Shown here in pieces: positions 8,169-17,714 of a stretch of DNA of 64,000 nt. The number at the start of each line of letters is the position of its first letter. Positions within the stretch are counted from its first letter, which is position 1. The translations under genes were made by a program, and so were the position numbers. Below the pieces are notes generated by a model. That model ran no database searches. It was not told the DNA's origin and worked only from the letters and a program-made list of their open reading frames with translations. The stretch is from Caldicellulosiruptor diazotrophicus (GTDB lineage Bacteria; Bacillota; Thermoanaerobacteria; Caldicellulosiruptorales; Caldicellulosiruptoraceae): positions 1,882,001-1,946,000 of the forward strand of contig NZ_AP024480.1 in the NCBI RefSeq assembly GCF_017347585.1. Reading direction: 5' to 3'.

Positions 8169-8909
8169 TTAAATCTCAATATCCTTTCCATGAAGCTTTA
8201 GAAAGCTTATAAAGCTTTCTAAGCTTTTGTTGACAATAAGCTCAGGCGGAAATTCATATTCACACACAAGTTTCTGGGTAATTTCGCATCTGCCGATGTC
8301 TGTCTTATAGTGTGCATCTGAGCCCATGGCGATATACACACCATGTTTTTTGCACAGCTTTAAAATCTCTATGCAATTTTCCTTACTCTTTTCACGAACA
8401 TAGAACGAAGAGTTGTTTATCTCAATTGCTTTTTTATATTCCTTTGCAGCAAGCACAACCTCTTCTTTGTCAATTTCATATAAGGGATTCCCCGGATGCC
8501 CTATACAATGTATATAAGGATTTTTGATAGCACCAATGAGTGCCCTGGTATGGTCAGAAACTGTCCCGCTCGGGATACAAACATCGTGCAGGCTTGCAAT
8601 CACAAAATCAAGCCTTCTCAATGCCGCTTCCGGGATATCTATCTTGCCTTCATAGTCAACAATATTTGCCTCGCACCCTCTAAATACCATTATACCATTT
8701 ATTTTTCTCGGTACAACAATTAGATTGTAAAAATATAAACTACTGCACGACCCTGGCATCTCAGGGCCGTGGTCAGTTATACATATCCCTTTTAAACCTT
8801 TTTTTTGTGCCTCAAGTACCATCTCTTCCAAGGTATTGTAAGCATGACCGCTTGCAATAGTATGACAGTGCGTCTCAACTTCCAAAAACATCTTCATCTC
8901 AGCTCGCAT
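8169..8909 (-). CDS. PHP-domain phosphohydrolase (YcdX-like)
   Basis: This protein of about 246 residues has the polymerase-and-histidinol-phosphatase (PHP) metal motifs: THCHT near the N terminus, ITDHGPEM, an internal IASLHD, and GSDAHYKTDIG near the C terminus. YcdX-like PHP proteins are trinuclear zinc phosphatases whose natural substrates are mostly unknown. It starts about 20 bases after the sugar-phosphate isomerase stop codon and has no strong ribosome-binding site. Candidate ATG codons are at 8909, 8897 and 8891. It is probably translated by coupling. The location between two glycolytic genes suggests a sugar-phosphate substrate, which is inference. Confidence 0.85.
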   Translation of the reverse strand: MRAEMKMFLEVETHCHTIASGHAYNTLEEMVLEAQKKGLKGICITDHGPEMPGSCSSLYFYNLIVVPRKINGIMVFRGCEANIVDYEGKIDIPEAALRRLDFVIASLHDVCIPSGTVSDHTRALIGAIKNPYIHCIGHPGNPLYEIDKEEVVLAAKEYKKAIEINNSSFYVREKSKENCIEILKLCKKHGVYIAMGSDAHYKTDIGRCEITQKLVCEYEFPPELIVNKSLESFISFLKLHGKDIEI

Positions 8910-8928
8910 CAAAAATTTTTGTTAAATA

Positions 8929-9993
8929 TTAATCTTTAATCTCTGCAAGTTTGTTCTTTAAAATATCAATCTTTTTCACAGGAGTTGGGTCATTTTGGTA
9001 AAGTGTTGCGAGATAAAGTGATACATAGTCGCCTAAGTAGATTAGAGAAAACATTCTTGCAAGTCTTGAATTTCCGATTGAGTATATATCATTTACACCA
9101 GACACAACACCCTTTATAAGGTCTTTTGTAATATCCATTCTGATTGCATTTCTCTTGTGGTCTTCTGTGTCATGGAGCATTACAATTTCAAAAAGTCCAA
9201 GAATATGTTTTGGCGACTCAGTTCCAACTATCTCGTTGTGGTTGAGTTCTGAAAACACATTGAAATATGCTGGTGACTTTGAATTTTCACAAATCTGACC
9301 CTTCCATCTCTCTGCAATGACCTCTGTGGTTCCACTAATGCCATATATGATTGGGAGCTTGTTCCAAAGTTTTAGTGTAAGTCTCTTTGCAAGGTTTTTC
9401 TCTTCCGGCACCTCTGGTTTATATCTTTCTCTTAGGTCACTCAAAACCTTTACTGTCTCTTCTATCTGGTCATCAACAGGTTCAATCAGACCAAGTTTGA
9501 CAAATAGCATCAAGAGTGGAATGAATGAGTATCCAAGTGCAGCTCTTGGCTGAAGCCCGCTTGGAATTGTGATTACATCAAACCCATCTTTTTCGGCAAA
9601 CTCTTTTAACTTTCCGCCTGTTGTGATTGTAATGATTTTTGCTCCTTTTGCCTTTGCATCCTGGTATGCAGAAAGCGTTTCTTCGGTATTACCTGAATAG
9701 CTGGACGCTATGACAAGAGTTTTAGAGTCTACATACGCAGGAAGTACATAGTCTCTGTTAACAATTACAGGAATTTTGCACTTGTCAAGGACAAATACTC
9801 TTAAAAGGTTCCCACCTATTGCTGAACCGCCAAGACCTGTAATCACAACCTTATCTATATCTTCTGCTTTTACATTCACGCTAATATTTTTGCCTATCTC
9901 ATATGCTTTTTGAATTTGCTCAGGAAGATTATACACCGCTTCAAACATACCGCTTGGGTCGTTCTGTGCAATTGTCTCTAAATTATCAAGCAT
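8929..9993 (-). CDS. Bifunctional phosphoglucose/phosphomannose isomerase
   Basis: This 354-residue protein has two SIS (sugar isomerase) domains. The phosphate-binding GLGGSAIGGNLLR is near residues 53-65 and ASSYSGNTEETLSAY near 96-110. This is the short archaeal/clostridial type that interconverts glucose 6-phosphate or mannose 6-phosphate with fructose 6-phosphate, rather than the long classical Pgi. GTESPKHILGLFEIVML and the C-terminal TLYQNDPTPVKKID are also typical of this family. A GGAG lies before the ATG at 9993. It is the first gene of an operon with the PHP and fba genes, read from the promoter at 10029-10057. Confidence 0.93.
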   Translation of the reverse strand: MLDNLETIAQNDPSGMFEAVYNLPEQIQKAYEIGKNISVNVKAEDIDKVVITGLGGSAIGGNLLRVFVLDKCKIPVIVNRDYVLPAYVDSKTLVIASSYSGNTEETLSAYQDAKAKGAKIITITTGGKLKEFAEKDGFDVITIPSGLQPRAALGYSFIPLLMLFVKLGLIEPVDDQIEETVKVLSDLRERYKPEVPEEKNLAKRLTLKLWNKLPIIYGISGTTEVIAERWKGQICENSKSPAYFNVFSELNHNEIVGTESPKHILGLFEIVMLHDTEDHKRNAIRMDITKDLIKGVVSGVNDIYSIGNSRLARMFSLIYLGDYVSLYLATLYQNDPTPVKKIDILKNKLAEIKD

Positions 9994-10028
9994 TTTCCCT
10001 GACTCCTTTCTATAAAATTTTCTATTTC

Positions 10029-10057
10029 ATAATATAACAATTTTTCAGTTTTTTCAA
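10029..10057 (-). promoter_or_regulatory. Predicted sigma-A promoter of the isomerase-PHP-fba operon
   Basis: On the minus strand TTGAAA and TATTAT are separated by exactly 17 bases, about 35 bases before the start codon of the isomerase. Confidence 0.65.
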
Positions 10058-10079
10058 CTTCAAAACCACACAAAAAATA

Positions 10080-10127
10080 GGAAAGCACCACTTCTAAAGA
10101 AGTTTAAAACCTTCTTGTGGTGCTTCC
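10080..10127 (-). terminator. Terminator after the GH10 xylanase
   Basis: On the minus strand GGAAGCACCAC and GTGGTGCTTTCC pair, with a second inner stem, and are followed by TATTTTTTG. It marks the end of the xylan operon. Confidence 0.85.
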
Positions 10128-10143
10128 CCATTCTATCCGCTTT

Positions 10144-12213
10144 TTACTCCTCTGGCACAACTGACGGGTCTATTAAGCTCCAGAAAGCAAATTTTGGCTG
10201 ATAGTCCTTGTCAAACAAAAGTGGAAAATCACCTTTCAGCCATGAATAGTCATCTTTAAGCCCCCAGAACGAAACACTTGTCACCACATTTTTGTATTTT
10301 TTAAACACTTCAAAAAGGTCTTTTAACTTTCTTGCCTGCTGAATCAAAAGATATCTTTTTGTTTCTTCATCTATATCTTCACCAAATTCTTTTGAGATAC
10401 TTATATCAATTTCTGTTATATGTACCTTAATACCAGGAATGCTGGTAAAAAGTTTTATGGTTTTTTCCACCTCCTCAACGCTTGGCCAGCTCACAGAGAT
10501 ATGGCACTGAAGACCAACGCCATGAATAGGTACTCCTTTTTCTTTTAAGTTTTTTATAAGCTTGTAAATGTATTCTCTCTTTATTGGATTTTCTGTACTG
10601 TAGTCATTATAAAAAAGCAGTGCGTTTGGGTCTGCTTGATGAGCGTAGATGAACGCTTTTTCGATATACTCTGGACCTAATATATTGAACCACTCGCTTC
10701 TTCTAAAACCGTCCGGCTGGTTTTCGTCAATGGCCTCATTTACAACATCCCAGGCATAAATTCTGCCCTTGTATCTTGAAACAATTGTCTGGATATACTT
10801 TTTTAGCCTCTCTAAAAGTATCTTTCTGTCTTTTTCGTTATTTGTAAGCTTTTCCCCTGTCTGAGGGTTTTCAAAAAACCAGCTTGGCGTTTGCTGATGC
10901 CACACAAGAGTGTGTCCACGAATAGCTATATTATTTTTCTTGCAAAAATTCAAATACTCATCAGCAATTGAAAAGTTAAAAGTTCCTTCATATGGTTCTA
11001 TTGCTTCCGGCTTCATCTCATTTTCTGCTGTAATACTGTTAAAATGTCTCTTTATGAGTGCAATATCAACAGGATTTGTCAAAGCCTTGTAGGGTACAGC
11101 AACACCAACTTTAAAGTAGTTTTTGTATTTCTCACTTAAAGAAGGTAAATCTAAATCAGGCACAGCTGAATACCACCCATCATCTGAAATTGTGAAGTTG
11201 TCAAAATAATAATAGGAAATATCTGAAAGGGGTCTTATGAAAATCACAAAGTCTTTTATCTTTGAATCCAAAGAGGGCGTATAACTTGCAAATACTTCTG
11301 TCCACTTATTCTTTGGAACAGCTACTTTTTCAAGCACAATCTCTCTCGTGCTCTTCCCATTTTCCAGAAACCTAACGCCAACTGCCAAGTTTAAACTCTT
11401 TAAAATGGGCTGATATACATAAAAAGATATTGAATAGTTCTTACCCCTTTCAAATGTGCCTTTTACGGGCAAGATAACTGTTGTGTTTTGTCTTTTTGCA
11501 GTTTGCTGAAGTTTTATGCTATATGTACTTTGATAAGCTTTTTCTTTTGAAATGGATAATTTACATTTTTTGTCTTGAGAGATAAATCCTGCTATGTTTT
11601 TGTCTTCAAAGCTTTCAAATTTTATGAGATGAGAGCTGCCGGCAACTTTGAGTGTAAAAAGGTCAACGTAAAAATTTGTGGTTGAGGTTGGCACATATAC
11701 CTTTAGCCAAACTTTTTTAATCCCTTTTAGCTCAGTCAAATTTAAACTTGCATCAAGTTTTTTCCAACTGTTTGGAATAATAACTTTTTCGCACAGCAGT
11801 TTATTTTCTTTTCCGCTTTTTGTCTCAATTTCGCTACTCACAACAAAACGCTGCAGCTTGCTGGACTTTTGATAAACATATAGAGTAATTATATATTCAT
11901 TTGCATAATCTATAAGATTGGTTACATCAAGCAAAACTCCATCATCTATTTGCTTTCGGCCACTTGCAAGAAGTGAAAAGGTTCCTTCTGCTGCAGTTGT
12001 ATTGTCAATCTTTAAAGTCATAGATTTGCCTGATGCTTTAAATGGCGTTGCAAATTTATTTTCAAAATTAAACTCCACAAAACTCTTTTTTGTTGCTCCG
12101 ATGACTTTATCAATTTTAACACTATCTATCTCTGCAAAAGTTGTAAATAAAACTAAAACTATTAAAATTTTAACTGAAAACCTTTTCATTTTTCTATAAA
12201 AATCAGATTTCAT
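10144..12213 (-). CDS. Secreted GH10 endo-1,4-beta-xylanase with two CBM22-type modules
   Basis: This 689-residue secreted enzyme hydrolyses internal beta-1,4 bonds of xylan. The N terminus has a basic start and a hydrophobic stretch (about 13-27) that acts as a signal peptide. Two related CBM22-type modules follow (about 43-190 and 195-345). The GH10 barrel spans about 352-685. The acid/base glutamate is E493 in WDVVNEA, and the nucleophile is E601 in HITEIDIS. HTLVWHQQTPSW is another GH10 landmark. No SLH domain is present, so it is probably released. A GGAGG precedes the ATG at 12213. It begins 14 bases after the ROK regulator stop codon, making it the last gene of the xylan transport operon. 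Confidence 0.96.
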   Translation of the reverse strand: MKSDFYRKMKRFSVKILIVLVLFTTFAEIDSVKIDKVIGATKKSFVEFNFENKFATPFKASGKSMTLKIDNTTAAEGTFSLLASGRKQIDDGVLLDVTNLIDYANEYIITLYVYQKSSKLQRFVVSSEIETKSGKENKLLCEKVIIPNSWKKLDASLNLTELKGIKKVWLKVYVPTSTTNFYVDLFTLKVAGSSHLIKFESFEDKNIAGFISQDKKCKLSISKEKAYQSTYSIKLQQTAKRQNTTVILPVKGTFERGKNYSISFYVYQPILKSLNLAVGVRFLENGKSTREIVLEKVAVPKNKWTEVFASYTPSLDSKIKDFVIFIRPLSDISYYYFDNFTISDDGWYSAVPDLDLPSLSEKYKNYFKVGVAVPYKALTNPVDIALIKRHFNSITAENEMKPEAIEPYEGTFNFSIADEYLNFCKKNNIAIRGHTLVWHQQTPSWFFENPQTGEKLTNNEKDRKILLERLKKYIQTIVSRYKGRIYAWDVVNEAIDENQPDGFRRSEWFNILGPEYIEKAFIYAHQADPNALLFYNDYSTENPIKREYIYKLIKNLKEKGVPIHGVGLQCHISVSWPSVEEVEKTIKLFTSIPGIKVHITEIDISISKEFGEDIDEETKRYLLIQQARKLKDLFEVFKKYKNVVTSVSFWGLKDDYSWLKGDFPLLFDKDYQPKFAFWSLIDPSVVPEE

Positions 12214-12227
12214 ATTTCACTTCCTCC

Positions 12228-13427
12228 TCATGCATACTCTGGAAAAGAAAGCATATCAGAGATTACCATTGCTATGCACCCCAAGACCACAGCTCTGTCT
12301 TTCAGTTTTGAAACCTCAATCTTAAGATTATAGAACTGGGCGATAAAAGACTTTTGATTAACTATCTCTCTCAATTTTTCCAAAAACAAATCACCAAAAA
12401 ACGACGCTTTGTTTCCTATAATTACTATTTCAGGATTAAAAATGTTTACAAGATTCGCAATTCCTATTGCCATCTTTTCAGCAACCTCAAGTACAGCCAT
12501 CCTGCAAACTCTGCTTCCATCCATTGCTGCTTGTATTATCTGAAAAGGAGTTATTTCATCTACATTTTCACAGCTTATATACCTATCCTCTGCTCCTTCT
12601 TTTACAAGTTTTTTGATAACACTCAAAAGAGCCCTCTCAGAGGCAAAGTTTTCAAGACAGCCGATGTTACCACAGCTGCAAACATCGTCCTGAAAGTTGA
12701 TAGTTGTGTGTCCAACCTCACCTGCAAATCCTGCAGCGCCCCTGAAAAGCTTGTTATCAATAATAATCCCTGCTCCAAGGCCAATGCCAACACTTAAGTA
12801 AATCAAATCACTAACTTTTCCCCACTCGCCAAACCACTTTTCGCCCAGTGCGCCTGCATTTGCTTCATTGTCAATATAAACAGGGAGGTTGAACCTTTGC
12901 TGAACAATAGACTTTAAGTGAACATTTTTCCACTTCAAATTTGGAGCAATAAGTACTATCCCAGACTTCTTTTCCACAATACCTGGAACACCGATTCCTA
13001 TACCTAAAATTCCTTTCGGTGTTTGTGGAGATTTATCTATTGCTTTTTCAATCAACTCAAAAAGAAGTTCAAAAAGTTTTTCCTTGTTTTCTCCCATTTT
13101 TATATCAGCATACTCTTCGAAAATAATCTCACCCACAAAGTTCGAAAGAATTATATGAATATAGTCAACACCTAAATCAATTCCAATGATTGAACCCACA
13201 TCTTTATTTACCTGTAAAAGTACAGGTCTTCTTCCACCTTTGGACTTGCCATATCCTTTTTCTACTATATATCCTTCTTTTATGAGTTCATCGGTGAGGT
13301 TCGACACAGTTGCTTTATTTAAATCAACAAGCCTTGATATTTTCGCACGGGATATTATTTTATTGTCTAAAATTGTTTTTAAAACTAAAAGTTTATTTAT
13401 TTGTTTTAGTAGTGTGTGGTTACCCAT
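12228..13427 (-). CDS. ROK-family transcriptional repressor (XylR-type candidate)
   Basis: This 399-residue protein has an N-terminal winged-helix DNA-binding domain (about residues 10-65, including SRAKISRLVDLNKATVSNL). A ROK sugar-binding/kinase-like domain follows, beginning GIDLGVDYIHIIL. The ROK zinc site CSCGNIGCLE lies near residues 249-258. ROK repressors release DNA when they bind a sugar. Because it sits between a CUT1 transporter and a xylanase gene, and because a XylR-type operator is present at xylA and in part before this operon, it is the likely xylose-responsive repressor. That link is inference. A TATAAT at 13466-13471 (minus) suggests it may also have its own promoter. Confidence 0.9.
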   Translation of the reverse strand: MGNHTLLKQINKLLVLKTILDNKIISRAKISRLVDLNKATVSNLTDELIKEGYIVEKGYGKSKGGRRPVLLQVNKDVGSIIGIDLGVDYIHIILSNFVGEIIFEEYADIKMGENKEKLFELLFELIEKAIDKSPQTPKGILGIGIGVPGIVEKKSGIVLIAPNLKWKNVHLKSIVQQRFNLPVYIDNEANAGALGEKWFGEWGKVSDLIYLSVGIGLGAGIIIDNKLFRGAAGFAGEVGHTTINFQDDVCSCGNIGCLENFASERALLSVIKKLVKEGAEDRYISCENVDEITPFQIIQAAMDGSRVCRMAVLEVAEKMAIGIANLVNIFNPEIVIIGNKASFFGDLFLEKLREIVNQKSFIAQFYNLKIEVSKLKDRAVVLGCIAMVISDMLSFPEYA

Positions 13428-13520
13428 CCTGTCATTTTCCTTTGCTAATTTAAACTTTGCAAAATATTATACAACAAAAATAAGTTGTGGGAAAATGTTT
13501 TTTACCACAGAAACATTTCT

Positions 13521-14348
13521 TTATCCTTTTACGGCACCTGCCATCATACCCTTTATGATTTTATCTTGACCTAGGATATATGCAATCAGCATTGGCAAAA
13601 GCGACAATGTCAAGAATGCCATGATGGCTGGAATGTCTGAACCATATCTTGCCTGAAAATCCCAAATACCAAGTGGTAATGTTCTTTTATCTGGTGAACT
13701 TGTTAATACCAAAGCAAAAACAAACTCATTCCAAAGATATGTTCCATTGTATATACCAACTGTAATTAATGCAGGTCTTGATAGAGGAAGAAGAATATCA
13801 GAATACAATCTGAACATGGAACATCCATCTATTTTTGCTGCTTCTTCAAGTTCAACAGGAATTTCTCGCATAAACTCTGTCAGGATAAATATAGACATTG
13901 GTAAACTCAATGCTACGTAAGGTCCAATTAATGCAAATATAGTATCATACAATTTAATTTTATTAGTAAGAACATAAATTGGAATTAAAGTAACATGAAT
14001 AGGAATTGCCATTCCTGCAATTATAAGAGAATACAAAATATTATTCAAAGAAAATTTCATTCTGGCAAATACATACGCTGCCATTGAAGATATAATAAGT
14101 ATTAAAACTACTGAAATCGAAACTGCAATAATACTATTTTTGAGGTAATTGAAAAAACTACCGTGAATAACAGTTGAGTAATTTCCAACAGTAGGCTGTT
14201 TTGGTATTTGCCATGTATTACCTTCAAGTAGTTCTGATTGTGTTTTTATTGATGTAAAAAACATAAATAAAAATGGCACATCTGCTATTAATGTCCATAT
14301 AGCTAAAAATATGAAATACCATTTTTTGGTTTCTTTTGCAGAACCCAT
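13521..14348 (-). CDS. CUT1 sugar ABC transporter permease (MalG type)
   Basis: This 275-residue membrane protein has six predicted helices and the permease-ATPase contact motif EEAAKIDGCSMFRLYSDILLP. It forms the channel with the adjacent MalF-type protein. The ATPase is not encoded here and is probably shared (MsmK/UgpC type). The start chosen is the ATG at 14348, preceded by AAGGAGG. An upstream in-frame start at 14411 would overlap the previous gene and has no such site. The setting with a xylanase and a ROK regulator points to xylo-oligosaccharide uptake. Confidence 0.93.
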   Translation of the reverse strand: MGSAKETKKWYFIFLAIWTLIADVPFLFMFFTSIKTQSELLEGNTWQIPKQPTVGNYSTVIHGSFFNYLKNSIIAVSISVVLILIISSMAAYVFARMKFSLNNILYSLIIAGMAIPIHVTLIPIYVLTNKIKLYDTIFALIGPYVALSLPMSIFILTEFMREIPVELEEAAKIDGCSMFRLYSDILLPLSRPALITVGIYNGTYLWNEFVFALVLTSSPDKRTLPLGIWDFQARYGSDIPAIMAFLTLSLLPMLIAYILGQDKIIKGMMAGAVKG

Positions 14349-14385
14349 TATAGTGTCGTACCTCCTTTTGGCACAAAGTTGTAAT

Positions 14386-15276
14386 TTAAGTTTCTTTTTT
14401 CTTTGTTGCAAAATATGCTAATATTCCTGCTGTTGTAATTATTATGAACATTGCTGAGGCAATTGTACTGCCGTATCCCATCTTAAATGAGGCAAAAGCG
14501 TTTTTATACATATAAGTTGCCATAAGTTCTGTTGCGTTTGACGGTCCGCCCTCTGTCATAACATAAATCAAATCAAAATATTTAAGAGAACCAATCAAAG
14601 ATAAAATACAAGCAGTCTTTATTGAGGGGGCTAAGAGAGGAAGTTCTATTTTCCAAAAATACTGACCTTGTGTTGCTCCATCTATTCTTGCTGCTTCGTA
14701 AAGTTCATGCGGAATATTAGAAATTGCAGCTATAAAGAATATCATATAAAAAGGTATATATTGCCAACATATAACAGCAACAACAGAGTAAAAAGCTACA
14801 TTTGGGTCACCCAGCCAATCCTGATTTAAAAAGTCAAGATGTAAAAAGTTAAGTATTCCAGCTAAAAGCCCAAATGATGGATCATATATATATTTAAATA
14901 GCACACCAATTGCTACTGATGACATTAGCATTGGAAGATAAAATAGTGACTTAAATGCATCAAATTTTTTGCCACCTCTGTCGAGCATTACAGCTATCAA
15001 TATTGAAATTGGCATTTCGATTATTATAGATAAAAATATAAACTTAATATTATTACCAAATGCATGCCAAAATATCGAGTCATGTATAAGGTCAATCCAG
15101 TTTTTAAAACCAAGATATAATTTTTGAGGAGAAACGCCATCCCACTCGTACATACTGAGATTAAAAGACATTATTATTGGCCAAATTATATAAACTCCAA
15201 TAAGAATTAAGGCGGGAGCCAAAAACAATAAAATTCCTAAATTTTGCATTAGTTTTGATGCCTTATCTCTCGGCAA
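14386..15276 (-). CDS. CUT1 sugar ABC transporter permease (MalF type)
   Basis: This membrane protein of about 296 residues has six helices and the EAA-type motif YEAARIDGATQGQYFWKIELP. It pairs with the MalG-type permease that follows. The start is uncertain. A GGGGAG lies about 11 bases before a TTG at 15276. A GTG at 15288 overlaps that ribosome-binding site and is less likely. It is separated from the binding-protein gene by a long stable hairpin (15333-15378). Confidence 0.92.
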   Translation of the reverse strand: MPRDKASKLMQNLGILLFLAPALILIGVYIIWPIIMSFNLSMYEWDGVSPQKLYLGFKNWIDLIHDSIFWHAFGNNIKFIFLSIIIEMPISILIAVMLDRGGKKFDAFKSLFYLPMLMSSVAIGVLFKYIYDPSFGLLAGILNFLHLDFLNQDWLGDPNVAFYSVVAVICWQYIPFYMIFFIAAISNIPHELYEAARIDGATQGQYFWKIELPLLAPSIKTACILSLIGSLKYFDLIYVMTEGGPSNATELMATYMYKNAFASFKMGYGSTIASAMFIIITTAGILAYFATKKKET

Positions 15277-15332
15277 TTTTAACTTCACTCCCCAAAATTA
15301 AGTTTTAATTTAAACAGTTTTATAGAAAATTG

Positions 15333-15378
15333 AATTGGTATTAGCCATGGAGATTACTATCCATGGCTAATACCAATT
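15333..15378 (-). repeat. 19-bp perfect stem-loop between binding protein and permease genes
   Basis: The arms AATTGGTATTAGCCATGGA and its exact complement enclose an eight-base loop. On the minus strand only a weak T-tract (CAATTTTC) follows. It probably stabilises the 3' end of the binding-protein mRNA or partly terminates transcription, so that the binding protein is made in excess over the permeases. Confidence 0.75.
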
Positions 15379-15406
15379 TTTCCTCATCAGCACAAATATT
15401 TAATTT

Positions 15407-16714
15407 TTACTTCTTGAAATATTCCTTTGCCGCTTTCTCCATTTTTTCTGCAGCAGCTTTTGGTGTAATTGTCAAGCCAAATAAAGACTGAACAATATCC
15501 TTATGGGTCTCTGCAAGTTGTGGTGGAAGGTATTGATCCCACCAAAGCTGAATACTCTTTGCTTTTGAAATTACATCATATACTTTTTGTAACATTGGAT
15601 CTGTAAATTTCAATCCTTTTACAGGTGGAATTTGACCATAGTTTATTCTTTCTTTTACTGCCTGGTCATCAATCAAGTATTGTATCATATTGAATGCTTC
15701 TTTAGGATACTTACATGTAGTTGTCACAGCATAATAGTTTGAAGATGCCATTCCTACTAAACTTGTTGGTTCCCCTTTCCCACCCTTAATTGATGGGAAT
15801 GGGAAGAAATCAAGATTCTTTTCATAAAATTCTTTCTTTTCTGCTTTTACTATAGGTATTTGCCAAGTTCCCATTAATTCCATTGCAGCTTTACCAGAGT
15901 ACAAAAGCATTCTTGATTGCCCTGTATCCCAGTCAAGTCCATTAAATCCTTTTGGGAATGCGCCCATTTTGACTAAATCCTGAAGCATCTGACCTGCTTT
16001 CACAAACGGTTCATCTGCAAAGCTGCCACCTGTTCTTTCAGCAGCTTTTTCAAATGCTGATGCACCACCTAATTTATTTACCAAATTCCAGTACCAAAAA
16101 CAACCAGGCCATTTTGTTTTATTAGCAAGTGTAATAGGTGTTATTCCTTTTGATTTTAAAACTTTTACGATATTTAAAAATTCATCATAAGTTTTTGGTA
16201 CTTTCAAATTGTATTTTTTGAATATCTCTTTATTGTACCAAACAAGTGCAACACCGGCACCTTCAACTGGTACAGCCCATATCTTATTGTTATAAGTAAT
16301 TGGCCCAAACGCTGCATCAACAAATCTGTTTTTGTAGTTATTTTCATTCATATAAGCTGTAATATCTTTTACTTTACCAGCTCTTACATATTCAAAGAAA
16401 GGACCGCCACCCCATGTAACAAATACATCCGGTGCTTGGTTAGAACCCATAGCAATTTTTAATTTTGTCTTGAATGAATCATTCTGAAGCGGAACAACTT
16501 CAACCTTAAAGTCTGGATGCGCTTTCATAAATCTGTTTACTTGGTTTTGAATCATTTGTTTTCCGACAGCATCAGTTGTGATGTGCCAAAATACAATCTT
16601 CTTCGTGCTACCTGCTGAGCTGAAAGCCTTTTCAGATGGTGAAAAAACTAAAACTAAGCTTAACACGAAAACAACCAAAGTCACCACTGCCACAATTCTT
16701 CCGAATCTCTTCAC
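15407..16714 (-). CDS. CUT1 sugar-binding protein (probable xylo-oligosaccharide)
   Basis: This 435-residue family-1 extracellular binding protein has a basic, hydrophobic N terminus (about residues 1-33) and then KKIVFWHITTDAVGKQMIQ, the usual start of the mature domain. Typical fold landmarks are APDVFVTWGGG and LMGTWQIPIV. There is no cysteine in the signal region, so it is not an obvious lipoprotein. The start codon is a GTG at 16714, with GGAG nine bases before it. It is the first gene of the transporter - ROK - xylanase operon. A XylR-operator-like site lies in its leader. Confidence 0.94.
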   Translation of the reverse strand: MKRFGRIVAVVTLVVFVLSLVLVFSPSEKAFSSAGSTKKIVFWHITTDAVGKQMIQNQVNRFMKAHPDFKVEVVPLQNDSFKTKLKIAMGSNQAPDVFVTWGGGPFFEYVRAGKVKDITAYMNENNYKNRFVDAAFGPITYNNKIWAVPVEGAGVALVWYNKEIFKKYNLKVPKTYDEFLNIVKVLKSKGITPITLANKTKWPGCFWYWNLVNKLGGASAFEKAAERTGGSFADEPFVKAGQMLQDLVKMGAFPKGFNGLDWDTGQSRMLLYSGKAAMELMGTWQIPIVKAEKKEFYEKNLDFFPFPSIKGGKGEPTSLVGMASSNYYAVTTTCKYPKEAFNMIQYLIDDQAVKERINYGQIPPVKGLKFTDPMLQKVYDVISKAKSIQLWWDQYLPPQLAETHKDIVQSLFGLTITPKAAAEKMEKAAKEYFKK

Positions 16715-16730
16715 ATTATACCACTCCTTT

Positions 16731-16754
16731 TTTGTTTATTTATTAAACAAACTA
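16731..16754 (-). promoter_or_regulatory. Partial XylR-type operator in the leader of the xylan operon
   Basis: This site shares the 16 bases TTTATTAAACAAACTA exactly with the operator at xylA (44415-44439). Its other arm is degenerate (TTTGTTTA in place of TTAGTTTG). It lies just before the ribosome-binding site of the binding-protein gene. Confidence 0.6.
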
Positions 16755-17009
16755 TTTATATATTTCGCTGCAAATTTTAAAATTCCTTCTTTGATTTTTT
16801 AATCTTTCGTTAATTATTATTAAATAATTTGTTGTTTTAAAGATATTTTTGTATAACATTTATTAACTCTTATAATGAAATATATGGCTTTGATTTGTTA
16901 AATATTAATAACTTTAAATAAGCCTTTTAGGCTGATTTTTTAACTGAAATGCTTTATAATTTAAATTAGATACTTCACTATACATTTTAATTGAGGAGAT
17001 TTTAAAGCT

Positions 17010-17705
17010 ATGAACAAAACAATAGTAAAGTTTTTTACTATACTTGCGTTTTTACTTGTACCTATGTACATCATAACCGCTATTGTCAATAATGTGAAGT
17101 TAAAAAATGAGATTCAACATTCTTCTAATCGTCAATATTATATAACAGCCCCAAATAAAACTTCTAACAAGAACTCACAGCTTTTAGCTTCTGTATATTC
17201 TAAGCCATATGAAAACCAACAGGCAAATGAAAATTTTACTATTCCAGATGCTATTTATACACAAAAGGTTTCAGATTCCATTTATATTGTAAGTAGCAAA
17301 AATTCAAATGGGACAACAACTCAGAAAATTTACTATAGAAATAAGGTTTCTGCAACTGAAATGAAACATTATAATCCAGTTATTAGCTTTATCAAGTCTC
17401 AAATATTGATGTCGAATGTCTTTGAAAGAGGAATTTACGACGTGTACATCGAAAAAATCGATGTTTCATCAAAGTACATAAACGCTGCCGTGATGTTTTA
17501 TCCTTTAGAAAAGATTGAAAGTAGCAAAAATTCCCTAATTGATGGTGAAATGATTGTCCTTACAGTCTTTGTCGATAGAAGTAAAAAACCAGAAGAATAT
17601 TCGCTCTTATCTGTGATAAAAGACCACAGCCCAAATGACTTTTTTAATGTGTTTTTAAAGTCGGTTTATAAATTTACTGTGATAAAGAAAGGAGAAGAGG
17701 ATTAG
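17010..17705 (+). CDS. Hypothetical secreted or membrane-anchored protein
   Basis: I do not recognise this 231-residue protein. Residues about 7-27 are a single hydrophobic segment (signal peptide or anchor). A polar Ser/Asn-rich linker follows to about 85. The rest is a mixed alpha/beta-looking domain with YDVYIEKIDVSSKYINAAVMF and EMIVLTVFVDRSKKPEEYSLL. There is no cysteine. A GAGGAG precedes the ATG at 17010, and a TATAAT lies about 50 bases upstream. The endonuclease III-like gene begins nine bases after its stop codon, so the two are probably co-transcribed. Confidence 0.7.
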   Translation: MNKTIVKFFTILAFLLVPMYIITAIVNNVKLKNEIQHSSNRQYYITAPNKTSNKNSQLLASVYSKPYENQQANENFTIPDAIYTQKVSDSIYIVSSKNSNGTTTQKIYYRNKVSATEMKHYNPVISFIKSQILMSNVFERGIYDVYIEKIDVSSKYINAAVMFYPLEKIESSKNSLIDGEMIVLTVFVDRSKKPEEYSLLSVIKDHSPNDFFNVFLKSVYKFTVIKKGEED

Positions 17706-17714
17706 AAAAACGCT

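Noticed and set aside
12354-12797. 147-codon open frame on the plus strand
   Set aside because: It is antisense to the ROK regulator. No start signals or motifs are seen.
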